This document shows, piece by piece, positions 49,005-61,965 of a stretch of 64,000 nt of DNA. Made by a program: the position numbers and the translations under genes. The notes under the pieces are model-generated. The model made no database searches and was not told the origin of the DNA. It saw only the letters and a program-made list of their open reading frames with translations. The stretch covers positions 421,001-485,000 of the forward strand of contig BSQZ01000029.1 in NCBI GenBank assembly GCA_033239005.1, given 5' to 3'. The number at the start of each line of letters is the position of its first letter. Positions within the stretch are counted from its first letter, which is position 1. This DNA comes from Lamellibrachia satsuma. Lineage: Eukaryota; Annelida; Polychaeta; Sabellida; Siboglinidae.

Positions 49005-51355
49005 CAATGCGACAGCTGCCATTGTAATTAATGTGTCCGTGATAAAAATCTTTCTAGTTCTAATAGCAATGCGACCGCTGCCATTGTAATTAATGTGTCC
49101 GTGATAAAAATCTTTCTAGTTCTAATAGCAATGCGACAGCTGCCATTGTAATTAATGTGTCCGTGAAAAAATCTTTCTAGTTCTAATAGCAATACGACAG
49201 CTGCCATTGTAATTAATGTGTCCGTGATAAAATCTTTCTAGTTCTAATAGCAATGCGACAGCTGCCATTGTAATTAATGTGTCCGTGATAAAATCTTTCT
49301 AGTTCTAATAGCAATGCGACAGCTGCCATTGTAATTAATGTGTCCGTGATAAAATCTTTCTAGTTCTAATAGCAATGCGACAGCTGCCATTGTAATTAAT
49401 GTGTCCGTGATAAAATCTTTCTAGTTCTAATAGCAATGCGACCGCTGCCATTGTAATTAATGTGTCCGTGATAAAATCTTTCTAGTTCTAATAGCAATGC
49501 GACAGCTGCCATTGTAATTAATGTGTCCGTGATAAAATCTTTCTAGTTCTAATAGCAATGCGACAGCTGCCATTGTAATTAATGTGTCCGTGATAAAATC
49601 TTTCTAGTTCTAATAGCAATGCGACAGCTGCCATTGTAATTAATGTGTCCGTGATAAAATCTTTCTAGTTCTAATAGCAATGCGACCACAGCCATTGTAA
49701 TTAATGTGTCCGTGATAAAATATTTCTAGTTCTAATAGCAATGCGACAGCTGCCATTGTAATTAATGTGTCCGTGATAAAATATTTCTAGTTCTAATAGC
49801 AATGCGACAGCTGCCATTGTAATTACTGTGTCCGTGTTAACATATTTCTAGTTCTAATAGCAATGCGACCGCTGCCATTGTAATTAATGTGTCCGTGATA
49901 AAATATTTCTAGTTCTAATAGCAATGCGACCGCTGCCATTGTAATTAATGTGTCCGTGATAAAATCGTTCTAGTTCTAATAGCAATGCGACCGCTGCCAT
50001 TGTAATTAATGTGTCCGTGATAAAATATTTCTAGTTCTAATAGCAATGCGACAGCTGCCATTGTAATTAATGTGTCCGTGATAAAATCTTTCTAGTTCTA
50101 ATAGCAATGCGACAGCTGCCATTGTAATTAATGTGTGCGTGATAAAATCTTTCTAGTTCTAATAGCAATGCGACAGCTGCCATTGTAATTAATGTGTCCG
50201 TGATAAAATCTTTCTAGTTCTAATAGCAATGCGACAGCTGCCATTGTAATTAATGTGTCCGTGATAAAATCTTTCTAGTTCTAATAGCAATGCGACAGCT
50301 GCCATTGTAATTAATGTGTCCGTGATAAAATCTTTCTAGTTCTAATAGCAATGCGACAGCTGCCATTGTAATTAATGTGTCCGTGATAAAATATTTCTAG
50401 TTCTATTAGCAATGCGACAGCTGCCATTGTAATTAATGTGTCCGTGATAAAATCTTTCTAGTTCTAATAGCAATGCGACCGCTGCCATTGTAATTAATGT
50501 GTCCGTGATAAAATCTTTCTAGTTCTAATAGCAATGCGACAGCTGCCATTGTAATTGATGTGTCCGTGTTAAAATATTTCTAGTTCTAATAGCAATGCGA
50601 CCGCTGCCATTGTAATTGATGTGTCCGTGATAAAATATTTCTAGTTCTACTAGCAATGCGACCGCTGCCATTGTAGTTGATGTGTCCGTGATAAAATCTT
50701 TCTAGTTCTAATAGCAATGCGACCGCTGCCATTGTAGTTGATGTGTCCGTGATAAAATCTTTCTAGTTCTAATAGCAATGCGACAGCTGCCATTGTAGTT
50801 GATGTGTCCGTGATAAAATCTTTCTAGTTCTAATAGCAATGCGACCGCTGCCATTGTAGTTGATGTGTCCGTGATAAAATCTTTCTAGTTCTAATAGCAA
50901 TGCGACCGCTGCCATTGTAATTGATGTGTCCGTGATAAAATATTTCTAGTTCTAATAGCAATGCGACAGCTGCCATTGTAATTGATGTGTCCGTGATAAA
51001 TTCTTTCTAGTTCTAATAGCAATGCGACAGCTGACATTGTAATTGATGTGTCCGTGATAAAATCTTTCTAGTTCTAATAGCAATGCGACAGCTGCCATTG
51101 TAATTAATGTGTCCGTGATAAAATCTTTCTAGTTCTAATAGCAATGCGACAGCTGCCATTGTAATTAATGTGTCCGTGATAAAATCTTTCTAGTTCTAAT
51201 AGCAACGCGACAGCTGCCATTGTAATTAATGTGTCCGTGATAAAATATTTCTAGTTCTAATAGCAACGCGACAGCGGCCATTGTAATTAATGTGTCCGTG
51301 ATAAAATCTTTCTAGTTCTAATAGCAATGCGACAGCTGCCATTGTAATTAATGTG
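49005..51355. repeat. 61-bp satellite, about 38 copies
   Basis: Unit runs GCGACAGCTGCCATTGTAAT...GTGTCCGTGATAAAATCTTT...AGTTCTAATAGCAAT. ACAGCTGCC and ACCGCTGCC types intermingle, and TTGATGTG variants cluster at 50540-51060. Confidence 0.97.
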
Positions 51356-51477
51356 ATAAAATCGCAATGACAATGAAAACAAGATCGGCAAAATACGAAT
51401 ATTTTTACAAAGTCAAAATAATATTTGTATAATGTCAAATGTATATGTGATTGTTATTAGTCCGGCAAACCTAGTAA

Positions 51478-53780
51478 CTACCCGTAGCACGCGTAACGTA
51501 TCTACTTCAAAACGAGGCTACTCGCAAACTAGGCCGATGCATCTCGTCCGTTTGTATTCTAGATGGGGACGGACCACAGTCAGAATCCGTCCGCCATTAC
51601 AACAAAAAAGAGTGCCAAGGAAAAAATTAATTGTGCAGTTAGGGTTTATTTCTGAGCGCAAAAGTTGTATGGATGAGTGAGTAGAAGTTTTTTTTTTGTG
51701 CAAAGTAGCATCTAAGCTTTGAAATGATGTCAGTTGGTAAACCAGTTGCGTAAGGACACAGTGGCCATCAGGCAGGGTGTACTCATATTTTGGAAACCGG
51801 GCAGAAATGTAGGGGTGTCATGAATTGAAGCAATTTGTGCGAAAAGGAGGTATGTCATGTTCACGAATTTCACACACCCGGTGTCTTAGTGGGTCTGTCA
51901 TTTGCTGTGAATAAAAAAAATTGTAAGATAAATTTTCAATGTAGGCGCAAGAACGTTATAATGGTCGTCTATGGGAAAAGTGACTGTGGTCCGTGTGCAT
52001 ATTAAACCAGATGTGTTTATTAATTCCAACACATTGGGCGTGTTTTTTCTTTTACTGTTGAAACTATTAATCTTGGTAACCGCATGGTTGATTTTGCTAA
52101 GCTTATAACAGCAACAGATTCGGTTGCCGAGCCTGAGGTGTTGATATGCCTGATATGCGACGATACAGCATATATTTGGCATATGTGTGTCATTCCTGCT
52201 GATAGTAGCGTGTTGTTTATTCCCTCATAATGTATAAACATGCTGTAAATGTTTAGTTTATTTGCATAAAGGAACACTTTAGGAACGGTAGTGCTACATT
52301 GGCTTAGTAATAATTGGGGCAGCTGTATGTTGTGTCAGTAATTGGCTGATGCTATATTAATGGTGGTGCTAATGTGTGCACAATGGTGTGTCTGCTTATT
52401 TACTGCCCCAGCAATTGCAAAACACTCTATTTGTGTAGGGTTATTTTTTATGCACCAGCAATTTCAGAGTGGTGTCTCTGACCTGGTTATGATTGCAATG
52501 GTCGGTGCATTTTTCTGTTATTGCAAGTATTACACTCATTCTATTGGCACAGTTATGCCATTATTTTCGCCATTTGTACCAACCATCTCAGAACAGTGTC
52601 CCTGTACCGGCTATGATTGCATGTATATGGTACTGGTTTTGGGCCGTGTGAGCAGTCATAGAGTGGTGTCTCTACGGCCTCGGTTATCACATAGTAATGG
52701 CATCATTGTTGCACTGTGTATGCAGGGTCTGTCTCTCGTTGACGGTGTTGCAGCGTGCCAAAGGGACGTAAAGGACAAGGGAGCATTGCATCAAGCGGAC
52801 AAGGGCAGTGGTCAGACATCCGTCCCAAAGCTGAGCTGTCATTGCAAAGCGTGCAGCGGTAGAGCCACCACCGTTGGGGCCACCAACGCGACGTCGTCGG
52901 ACGGTCAATGCTGCGACGGGCAGTCCAGACGAGGGGACATGGGAATGAGTGAGGCACAAATACAATCAATGGGCAGTTGGAAGTCGTGTCCCTATGTTGC
53001 AAATGAACAGGCCATAAAATATATATTGAGTGTATTCTTAATTGTATGGGATTTATGAAGCAGCATGGCTGGCGTCCATGTATACAGTGCAGACATACTT
53101 CCTATCATGCTTTTTGTATATTAATACCAATACTGGCACATTTTGTTTGATTCCTTGGAACACGACGGGTTTCGTCCTGGCACATTCCATGCCAATATGG
53201 CATTTGGTGTGCGTTGACTGATGCAGTACGGCTGGTATTCTTCCTGACACTGTTTATTGCAATGCGGAATACACATTTGTTATGGTAAATTTGGTACTGG
53301 TGCACTACCTAACTGTCTCGTGGGTTGAGTTATGCAGCACAGCTGGTATTTATCCGGACACTGTTCATGCTAATATGACTTTCATACGGTTTAATATGAC
53401 AATGTATATTTGCTTAATCCCATTTTGTTGCTGGCACAGTGAGTTTATATTGGGTTGTTGCAATTGTATTGCACTAGTTACATGCATTATGTACTATATG
53501 TTTGATGGTTACAGTATCAACTTAGTTTGTAACAGACCCCTGTGGTGGGGTTGGGGCCTCTTTGTGAGGCCTGGTGGGACAAATCACTGCCACGCGTAAC
53601 ATATCTACTTCAAAACGAGACTACTAGCAAATTTAGCCACTGCATCTCGTCCCTTTGTGTTGGAATTCTGAAATGAACCAGATGTTTATTAATTCAAACA
53701 CATTGGACGTTTGTTCTTCCCACCATTCTCCCCCAGCCTCCACCGTTGTTTCGTGGGTTGCATGTAAGTAATGATCGACG
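51478..53780. mobile_element. Possible element with direct end repeats and worn recombinase
   Basis: 51485-51560 plus 52005-52045 (CACGCGTAACGTATCTACTT, CCAGATGTGTTTATTAATTC) recur at 53592-53715. Between them the frame at 52342-53058 ends with MSEAQIQSMGSWKS, reminiscent of the last conserved block of tyrosine recombinases (x-x-x-QI-x-x-LGRW-x-S). The upstream catalytic motifs are not visible in one frame. It could be a degraded YR retroelement or simply a duplicated block. Confidence 0.3.
51566..51996. mobile_element. MITE, second copy, inverted
   Basis: Reverse-complement copy of 21480-21936, with ends ACGGACCACAGTCA and TGACTGTGGTCCGT. A paralogous site lacking it is at 53650-53690. Confidence 0.87.
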
Positions 53781-54254
53781 TGTGAATTATACGTGTGCAC
53801 TCACTTACGTGGTGTTTACTGGATGAAGACAACTGCAATTTTGGTTTCTTCATCGCGAATTTTTCCCATAAAGGGATTTACTAAAAACGAAGCTTGTACT
53901 ACGAACATTTGTATTTATATGTGTGACGCATATTTTATGTAATAAGTGTTTTTCGCACATATATAAGTGTTTCTTGTATAAATATATTATGTTTAACATT
54001 GCAACCTACCACTATTTGACGCTTGTCCTGGTGAGACAAATCACTGCCCCACCTCTGCTAATTTTAATTGCTGTTATTCAACAATTGTTTTGCGATGCAC
54101 ATGTTGTGCTAGCTATTAAGCTGCTGCTCATTGTTATACATTTACTTTATTCTGGTTAGAACAAGTATTAAATTAACTTTACTAGCCTACCATAACTCTT
54201 TGTGTTTTGTCGTAGCGAACGAGCGCAGGGTTCTGCAATTAAAATCACCAGGAT

Positions 54255-54261
<7 letters not shown>

Positions 54262-54348
<87 letters not shown>
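54262..54348. repeat. (TA)n microsatellite
   Basis: About 43 TA dinucleotides. Confidence 0.97.
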
Positions 54349-54351
<3 letters not shown>

Positions 54352-54619
54352 TAGTTGCAATCGTGGTTGTATCAACACGAGGAGAAACGCATTGAAAAAT
54401 GTATTGGGGCATTTCTATAAGCAGGATAGGTATAGTTTGGCAATACTGTTTGGATCATTCATATTTAAATACATTTGAAACAAATAGTTGACAGCGATGC
54501 ATACATACGCGGCACTGTATCTTTGTAAAGACCGTACCTGTTATTTTTTTATTTTAGGACAACGTCGCTCACCATGTAAACAAATAAGACGTGTTTTTGC
54601 CTACGTCTCTGGCAGTAAT

Positions 54620-54740
<121 letters not shown>

Positions 54741-55093
54741 CTTTTCCATGCATCATTGGTGCATGGCAAGATGCTTCGGCTTGGAATATCTACCACATGA
54801 TGCTTCTTTAAATCGTACACAATCACTCATATGCACAAACAAAACACTTTGCATAATTTATTTTGTGACTTACTTTGTACACATTCACAACTTTGAGTTT
54901 AAAGAAAAAATTTTTTTTATTAGTGGAGACCTGTAAATCAGCAACGTGCACGCAGCACAAACGAGAGCAGATGACATGGAATAAAATACAGTTGTTTCTT
55001 CGGACCTATGTTCTACCACATATTGACATTAAAACGCATATATTTCTAGATATACTTGATTGGAACTCTGACATGTGTACTCGCGCGTGCGTG

Positions 55094-55412
55094 CAGCAGC
55101 AGCAACAGCAGCAACAACACGATTATTATTATTACTAGTAGCAGTAGTATACGTAGTAGTAGTAGTGCTAAGAGTAGCAGTGGTAGTAGTAGCAGTTGTT
55201 GTAGTAGTAGTAGTTGTAGTAGAAGTAGTAGTATTAGCAGTAGTAGTGGTGGTGGTAGTACTAGTAGTAATAGTGCCAACAGTAGTAGTAATAGTGGAAG
55301 TAGCAGTAGTAGAGGTAATAGTTGTAGATGTAATAGTATTATTAGTAGTAGTAGTAGTAGAAGTAGTAGTAGTAGTAGTAGTAGTGACAGTAGTAGTAAC
55401 AGTAGCTACCCC
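55094..55412. repeat. Imperfect AGT/AGC triplet tract
   Basis: CAGCAG triplets followed by about 300 bp of AGT-rich triplets with many substitutions. Open in all frames as SSS, VVV or TTT; not a gene. Confidence 0.93.
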
Positions 55413-55929
55413 ACAGACAAAGTATACTCTATTGCGACCCACCAGGAGGCGACACCATACTAAGCATATAGGTGGTTTAGCCTCCATTATCCATTATCCG
55501 TGATGTGGCACCACCGTTTGTCACCCAACAGAGAACATGGAATCAAACTGCCCTATGCATTGTAACAAATATGATTGGTTACTGGATTCTGGAAAACCAA
55601 TGAAATTGCCTCTCAAAGTAACTCAAATCAAATAAGAGACCACTTTTATCAGTTTATTCGAAGCATACGAACCAACAATAAAATAAAACAAAATTAGTTG
55701 TTATCACTGTGTTCCAACATAAATTGAGTCCTTACTGGCGCCGGATGTTTTATGTAGTTGGTAGGAAAGGATGAGATCACCGGTTAATCACCGCAAAGGG
55801 GCCTGCCTTCTAAATCCGGCCTTAGGAAGTTCACGATAAGGTCGGCCCACTAGAAGACATTGCTGGACATATTATATACCGGGGCAGAGGACTTGAGAGT
55901 ACAGTTCAGTACATACCCCAGAACATATT

Positions 55930-56090
55930 AGTTATTTTCTAGCACCAGACGGAATTATTTGTAACAGGGCAGTTATTTGTAACTCCAAGAATGGTAGCTA
56001 AGAAAATATAGATAATTACGGATTCTGATCCATCTGAAATGGACGGGATTCCACCAAATCCGTTAAAAGAAAAACTATAGCAAATAAGTG
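55930..56090 (+). pseudogene. CR1 RT-region fragment
   Basis: The plus strand parallels the CR1 codons for VTPELVAKKIKSMKDNKSPG and following (GTAACTCCAAGAATGGTAGC..., then GGACGGGATTCCACCAAATC). Full of stops. Confidence 0.7.
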
Positions 56091-56159
56091 TAAAAATCCC
56101 AAAGGCTGCACAGGTTGGCATGCCATGATGTTCACGGATGGACGCTAAATTTACTGACT

Positions 56160-56560
56160 AATGGCGAATAAACTGTGTGCATTATGACAGAACTCCGACA
56201 CGTGGAAGCATTAGAATTACCTTCGGGATGTGATTCTGAGATGCCGCATAGTTTGACCCTACAATGTACATTATTAAATGGTACATTGCCTTCGGTCTTA
56301 ATAATGAATAAAAGGTATTGCTTTTTATAAAAAAAACACTGATATTTAGCGTTTGTTCGGTTATGTGATAACACAAACAGGTACCAAGGTGACGTCATAA
56401 CAGTTGTTGCGAGTCTATAAAAAAAAATTTGGCTTCCACGACTTCGCATTGCGTTCACATTTTGCGATTTGATAAAAGCAGAACCTATATGAATGTGTCG
56501 ATATGGTTTTTATTTTCTGATAGGAATTTACTGGACATAAAACTATATCAATAATGTCCG
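56160..56560. repeat. Duplicated block Z, copy 1
   Basis: Aligns with 58595-59010 (GAATGTGTCGATATGGTTTT versus GAATGTGTCGATGTGGTTTT, and shared ACTGATATTTAGCGTTTG-like text). Both copies follow CR1 fragments in the same orientation. Confidence 0.75.
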
Positions 56561-56689
56561 TATGTGATGTGTGGTCAAACAGGGGATGATAACCCTGATA
56601 TACTACAAGGTACCCACAATAACTCATACCCAGCATTTGTAATAACTGGCAATAAGTACACCGATGACAACACTGCATAATACACAAGA

Positions 56690-56830
56690 AAGCAATATTT
56701 GCGGGTATGTTTTATTTTCTCTGACGCATTGACAATGTACAAGGTCGCGTAATTGTTAACAGTCGGCACATCTACGATTCGGCAGCATTTATCGACCGAG
56801 GACAGTCCAACTGCATCATCTTAATGTCAA
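56690..56830 (-). pseudogene. Relative C of the cysteine-rich gene (3' UTR remnant)
   Basis: Contains the conserved CAATGCGTCAGAGAAAATAA with AATAAA at 56711-56716 and the CGGCACATCTACGA motif. No coding part recognised above it. Confidence 0.6.
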
Positions 56831-56839
56831 TCACCGTTT

Positions 56840-58030
56840 GTACAATCCTTGTAAAACACAGCTGCTGTGGACGTAGTAGCATTAATCGTTTCACGTGATT
56901 GAACATTTGCAGTCTGATACGCGTCTTAGAACATAACTAGGCCACGTGTACATTCCAACTAAGGTTGCTGTCCAAGCAGCTTGTGCGTCTCAACTGGTGT
57001 CACGACAGAGTTGTTGCTATGTACACATAAATTCGCACCTGCACATCGCAGCTTTTGTCTGGTGACTAGTAGCACGCAATAAGTCTATCTGTGTCTAATG
57101 CCATGCTATTCAGTTGAATAGCGAGTTTGACTTTGTAGATAACATATAAGTTTCAGTTGTATCGATGTGTAGCATGAAATATTAATTTTCTGGTAGACTT
57201 TGCTACCAAGTACGATAACGTATTTGGTTGTGTAACCAACTTGCATCAGTTATTATCTAGACGGGTTCATAGTTAACATTTCAGTGTCACGTCAAATGAC
57301 AGCAGTTGACGAAGTACAATACATATGTTAACACATTCGTCATCTACTGAAAACATATCGCATGGAAGGTATATGCGCGTACTGGAAAGCAATCTACACA
57401 ATTTAAAAATAGGCATTTAATACAGCTACAACTGGAACTAAAAAGAAGTTATCTGCAAATGGCCTGTAATGTAAAAAATACAGAACGAGTTTCGATGCTT
57501 ATCTGAAAATAGGAAGTTCAAACGCGGGATATAGGGCAGGGTAGACTGTGCGGTTGCTCAAGGGCCTCCACACAATACTTGTATGGGGGCCTCCATGAAC
57601 TATTGGGCTACCACAAAGTACATTAACAACACGTTGTGCCACAACGTGGTTATGTGACTGTTGATATAATAACGGGTGACTAAGCTAGGCGATTTCTATG
57701 CTCGAAGATAACCACCATTTTAAAATATGTTGTACCGACTTGCTCAGCATAATCTCGGTTGTTTATTGACCCCACCACCATTTTCACAAATACATCGTTT
57801 AAATATTTTCATGTTGCTACGTGGCAGAAATTCAGCTCAAGTCGATGAGTAACATTTTTTATATTTTGTTGAACAAGTTGTGTCGTAACTTGCGTTATTA
57901 TTCGTCGCCGTATACCTTATTGTGCTAATGTCGTAGGTCGAGAGGAGAGAGAACTCTTACGATAGGATCCAATCTGCGACCAATCAGTACCTACGGACGT
58001 CCACAGTCTTAAATCCGGCACTGGGTGGAA
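56840..58030. other. Non-coding stretch
   Basis: Only a shared piece with 48900-48950 (ATATAAGTTTCAGTTGTATC at 57144) was noticed. Confidence 0.4.
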
Positions 58031-58184
58031 AAAATCGATGAAGGATATTAACCCATTTAGAGTGGACCGGAGTCCACAACATGTAAACTGTCCAACATGT
58101 CACTGAAACATGGATTGATTTCTATCGAATGGAAAAAACCCACATATTATGCCTTTATTGAAGTGGTTCCAAGACTGATCAGAA

Positions 58185-58520
58185 CAAAATAATCGAGTGA
58201 GTATAACATCAGTGATTTGTAAGTTATTACAAAGGTTAATCATAGACCATCTCAACATGGATTCCAAAAAGTGAGGTCATACCTAACAAATCGGCTATGT
58301 TTAGAAGGACTCACAAAATGGGTATATAATGGATCATCAGCAGATCGCATCTACTTAGATTTTCACAAAGCAACATCAAATAGTATTATCTCAATCGCAT
58401 AATTATCTGCAACTATGGCTGATTAGTAGGAAACAAAATGTAGTAAGAAATGGTGAGGTTTCAGACTGGAAATCAGTGTTAAGTAAATAACAAGGATTAA
58501 TAGTATTATCTATGTTTTTG
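58185..58520 (+). pseudogene. CR1 RT-region fragment
   Basis: Plus strand parallels CR1 codons from TSVICKLLERLI through QHGFLKARSCLTN and ASDRIYLDF-like text (CGCATCTACTTAGATTTTCA) to VLSGVPQG. Internal deletions and stops are present. Confidence 0.78.
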
Positions 58521-58594
58521 CAGATCAGTTTGACGTGCAGTGACGGTCTTGGAAAGGACTCTAAACTGATTGACAGAGGCGACATCTGCCGGAT

Positions 58595-59010
58595 AAACTC
58601 TATGCATTGTGACATAACTGCGACAAGTGGAAGAAATAGAACTACGTTCGAGAAATCAGTACACACAATTATAAAATAGCGCATCCAAAACAAAACATTC
58701 GTCAACGATAGTTATTGAGAAATATGGTCACATAATAAATAATACATTGCTTTAGCACTTAAGAATGAATAACACAGCATTGTTTAAATAAAATCATTGA
58801 TATTTAGTGTTTGCTCCTGTATGTAATAAAACAATCAAGCACAAATGTGACCTCGTTAGAGTGCTGCGCTTCTGGGAACAGAACTTGGCTACGACAAAGA
58901 TCGCAATGCGTTTACCTTATGTGACTGGATAAAAGAACGCCATATGTGAATGTGTCGATGTGGTTTTGCGTTTTCTGAAAGCTGGACATTTACAGGACAT
59001 TAACATATAG
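58595..59010. repeat. Duplicated block Z, copy 2
   Basis: Partner of 56160-56560. Confidence 0.75.
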
Positions 59011-59099
59011 CAATAACGTTCGTTCGATGAATAAGGTGTTTCTGTTCGCACATGTTGGCATAGTTCTCTTGCAGCAATGCACCAGTAAGTTAAGCAGGC

Positions 59100-59370
59100 A
59101 ACGCTCCACCTAAACCTGTTAGCATTGGTCATTCCGTACTCAGAGAACCCTAAGGTAAGATTATACCCTGTTTTTGCGATGCCGTTATTCCCGTAAATAA
59201 ATGCCCCCTTTTTCGCACCTTTTTTGGATGCTGGTAGGAGGAATGTCCCACCTAAAATTGTTGGCATTTGTCATTCCAAACTCAGTAAACCCCAAGGGAA
59301 CATCTGACTCTGTTTTAGGCTTGGAATCATTTCAATAAATAAATGCGCTTTCTTGCCTCTTCGATTATTG
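59100..59370. repeat. Tandem duplication of about 130 bp
   Basis: Two diverged copies, each with CCACCTAAA..., CATTCC..ACTCAG.AAACCC and TAAATAAATGC. Confidence 0.75.
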
Positions 59371-59489
59371 CCTTCAGTGGCAATCCCCCCCCCTCACCCC
59401 AGGCCCGGCAGCAACGCATTTTTGAGATGTTGGTCCCTTCAGTCCATGGTCCATGGGGTTAAACACTCCCGGTCTACTACGCATGCACG

Positions 59490-59760
59490 TCGACAATAAA
59501 TTGCACATACTATATGACATCTCTGTAAACTACGACACGTGAACCTGTGCTGGATGTCTACTGATTGTGTGTTGATGTGTGCTGATTGTTTGCTGGATGT
59601 CCGCTGGACGAGGGTTGGATGTATGCCACCTGGCACACAACTCCTCAATCGCAACAGAGTTAATGGAGCAGTAAGACGGTGCTGTTTTCTCGTCAGGATT
59701 ATATATTACGAATCCTACTGAAAAATGATTTGAGTATATTTCATTGTGTCAAAAGTAATA
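59490..59760. repeat. Dispersed repeat copy with few GTGCTGGATG units
   Basis: GTAAACTACGACACGTGAAC is followed by about seven short GTGCTGGATG-like units, then CACACAACTCCTCAATCGC and GGAGCAGTAAGACGGTGCTG. It is intermediate between 36640-36860 and 32230-33640. Confidence 0.8.
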
Positions 59761-60109
59761 AAAAAATAAATACGATGTTTGTTTAAAAATAATGCTGACC
59801 TACAATTACTTTACCTACACAATTCATCATTTTATAAATTTATCGAGAGTGCCACCGAGCTGTGAAGGCATATTATATGCATACCTCTGTTTTCTGTGTT
59901 CCGTCTTCTCAGCCAGTTGTTTCTCTTCTACTCGTCTGGTCTTCTAGTGCCCTTCTGAATCGTCGATATTTACAAGAAGTGGGAAAGTTTAACTTCGTTC
60001 TTCCTAAAGCATTTCTCTATCAAGATATATAGAATCAAAATACATGATCATAGATTTGTAGGCGTTAAATTAAACACCATATTCACAACAGTATTTGTAA
60101 CAAAAGTCA

Positions 60110-60640
60110 AATAACCTGTGTAGTCCCTTGGCGGATGAACAAATGTAAATAATCTGCGTAAATCAGGAGATTGACGACCGTTGTCCCAAGACTACAAGCA
60201 ACAAGACTACAAGCAACAAGACTACAACCAACAAGACTACAACCAACAAGACTACAATCAACAAGACTACAACCAACAAGACTACAACCAACAAGACTAC
60301 AACCAACAAGACTACAACCAATAGGTTTTGTTGTTGTACACTCAATTTATCCAGACAAACGTTAAAGAGTAATGGGGATAATTTCCATCTTTGCTTAACG
60401 CCTTTACCCACAGGGATGAATTCCGAGCAGGTGGATCCCCACTCAATGCTGATCACTCTTTAAAATATTTTAAGTACATCACGTTGTGCTAGTTTTGTTT
60501 TAAGCTTCTGCCGATTGACTCGGTCAAATGGTTTCGAAACATCTATAAACGCGACATGCACAGCCGTCCCATGTTTAGCGTACAACTTTAGTAGTTCATT
60601 AAATGCGAGCACACACAATTCCGTCCGTTTAGTAAACAAT
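60110..60640 (-). pseudogene. LINE reverse-transcriptase fragment with internal 15-bp array
   Basis: On the minus strand: VAFIDVSKPFDRVNRQKL (motif A, usually D-x-x-KAFD), then EFIPVGKGVKQRWKLSPLLF, NVCLDKL (motif B region), then after the array VVNLLIYADY (motif C, usually YADD). A stop lies between the first two blocks. Sequence pattern is closer to L1/RTE-type polymerases than to the CR1 here. Confidence 0.8.
60188..60332. repeat. 15-bp minisatellite, about ten copies
   Basis: CAAGACTACAACCAA, five codons long (LLVVV on the minus strand), inserted between RT motifs B and C. Confidence 0.95.
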
Positions 60641-61059
60641 TGTTAAAATATGTTGCATAAGTTGAGTTTGGACGCAAATATAATGGTTTCCTATGAACGA
60701 ATTAAAGTGCTCGCAACATACAAACACACAAAAGAGTGTTGTATTTACAGTAAGTAAAAAGCGCTAACTACTAGGTAAAATAATATAGTAGTTGTACGTA
60801 CCAGTCACAGTGCACTTTACAGTGCACTCTACAGTGCATTCTACATTTAGTTAATGAGTTATTATTCATCCACTTCGGCATGTTACATTTTCGGCCGTAT
60901 CTGGGGCGTTTGCCACACTGGCAATCGACCAAGATCAACTCCAGGGTGCGACGCCACGACGTCGACCGCGCCAGGCTTTTTATGCACAACCTTTGTAAAC
61001 AATTGTTTATGAAATTTACCTGGCTGTATAAGAATCGAAAACAAAATCCACATTAAGGA

Positions 61060-61360
61060 ATTATCGAGAGTCCAACAATTATTTGTTGATATGGAGCAAA
61101 CCCTTATGAAATATATGTGTTAATTTTGTTTTAAGCGTATTCACTTTGCTTTAACCAACAGTAGATCAGTTGTTCCATTCGTTTATCAACCTCTGTGAGA
61201 ATGAATGCTATCTGGTTTCCAATACACGGTGTTTCGTCGCTATCACTACATCGCATGCTCAAGTTCTACTAATTTCCATACGTGTGAAAACTATTTGTGT
61301 CAATCTTTTCATAACCAATCAATATATCTAAGCATTCAGTGTTAATCTCTTATTGATTTC
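61060..61360 (-). pseudogene. CR1 3'-end fragment
   Basis: TTATCGAGAGTCCAACAAT and the codons above it align with 11460-11670. Confidence 0.78.
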
Positions 61361-61729
61361 CTCGCTTCTAGTTTTGGTAAATCACATACATTTAGGTATT
61401 TAGACGTGTACAATTACTGAAGTAACGCAATTATGTATTTGTTTTTCTCTGTGGATATTTTCATTCGTATATGTCAGCGAATGGCTTGGATCATTTGCCC
61501 TTATGTAACACCACGAGCAATCAGCTATATCTAAATATGTGGTGCCGTTTCTTCGAAACTAAATGCAACACTAAAGAACGTGGGTGCATTTTTGCTATGT
61601 ACGACCTGAGGTTTTCGTTGGAAATTAACACACATACAAATATTTTGTCGCTTACTTTACTGACAGGATTGTCTGCGTCCGCGGTGAACTGAGCAGTATC
61701 TGCATCAATTATTTAGCATCCGTTAATGG

Positions 61730-61965
61730 AATTATAATTAACTGACCTAAATAGTCCGATTAAGTCTCCTGAAATTTAGCAGCTGGAACTGGTATTGAAC
61801 TAATATCCTCTCTGGTAAACACTGAACTGAACTATCCATTTAGGTCTTCCGCCATTAAAAAGCTTTGTGAAATTATATTTGCAGCACTGTCTTCCAGTGG
61901 TCCAACCTTATCACGTATGTTGCTCATAGCTTATTTTAGATTAATCTAATTTCATTCGTAGCTGC
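61730..61965 (-). pseudogene. CR1 mid-region fragment
   Basis: AACACTGAACTGAACTATCC and TTTAGGTCTTCCGCCATTAA match 13000-13290, the segment before the RT domain. Confidence 0.82.

Noticed and set aside
49005..51355. Regular 61-bp repeats resembling a CRISPR array
   Set aside because: Units abut without unique spacers and the sequence is eukaryotic; it is a satellite.
55029..55503. Poly-Thr, poly-Val and poly-Ser frames of 130-150 codons
   Set aside because: Triplet repeat tract open in every frame; no exon signals.
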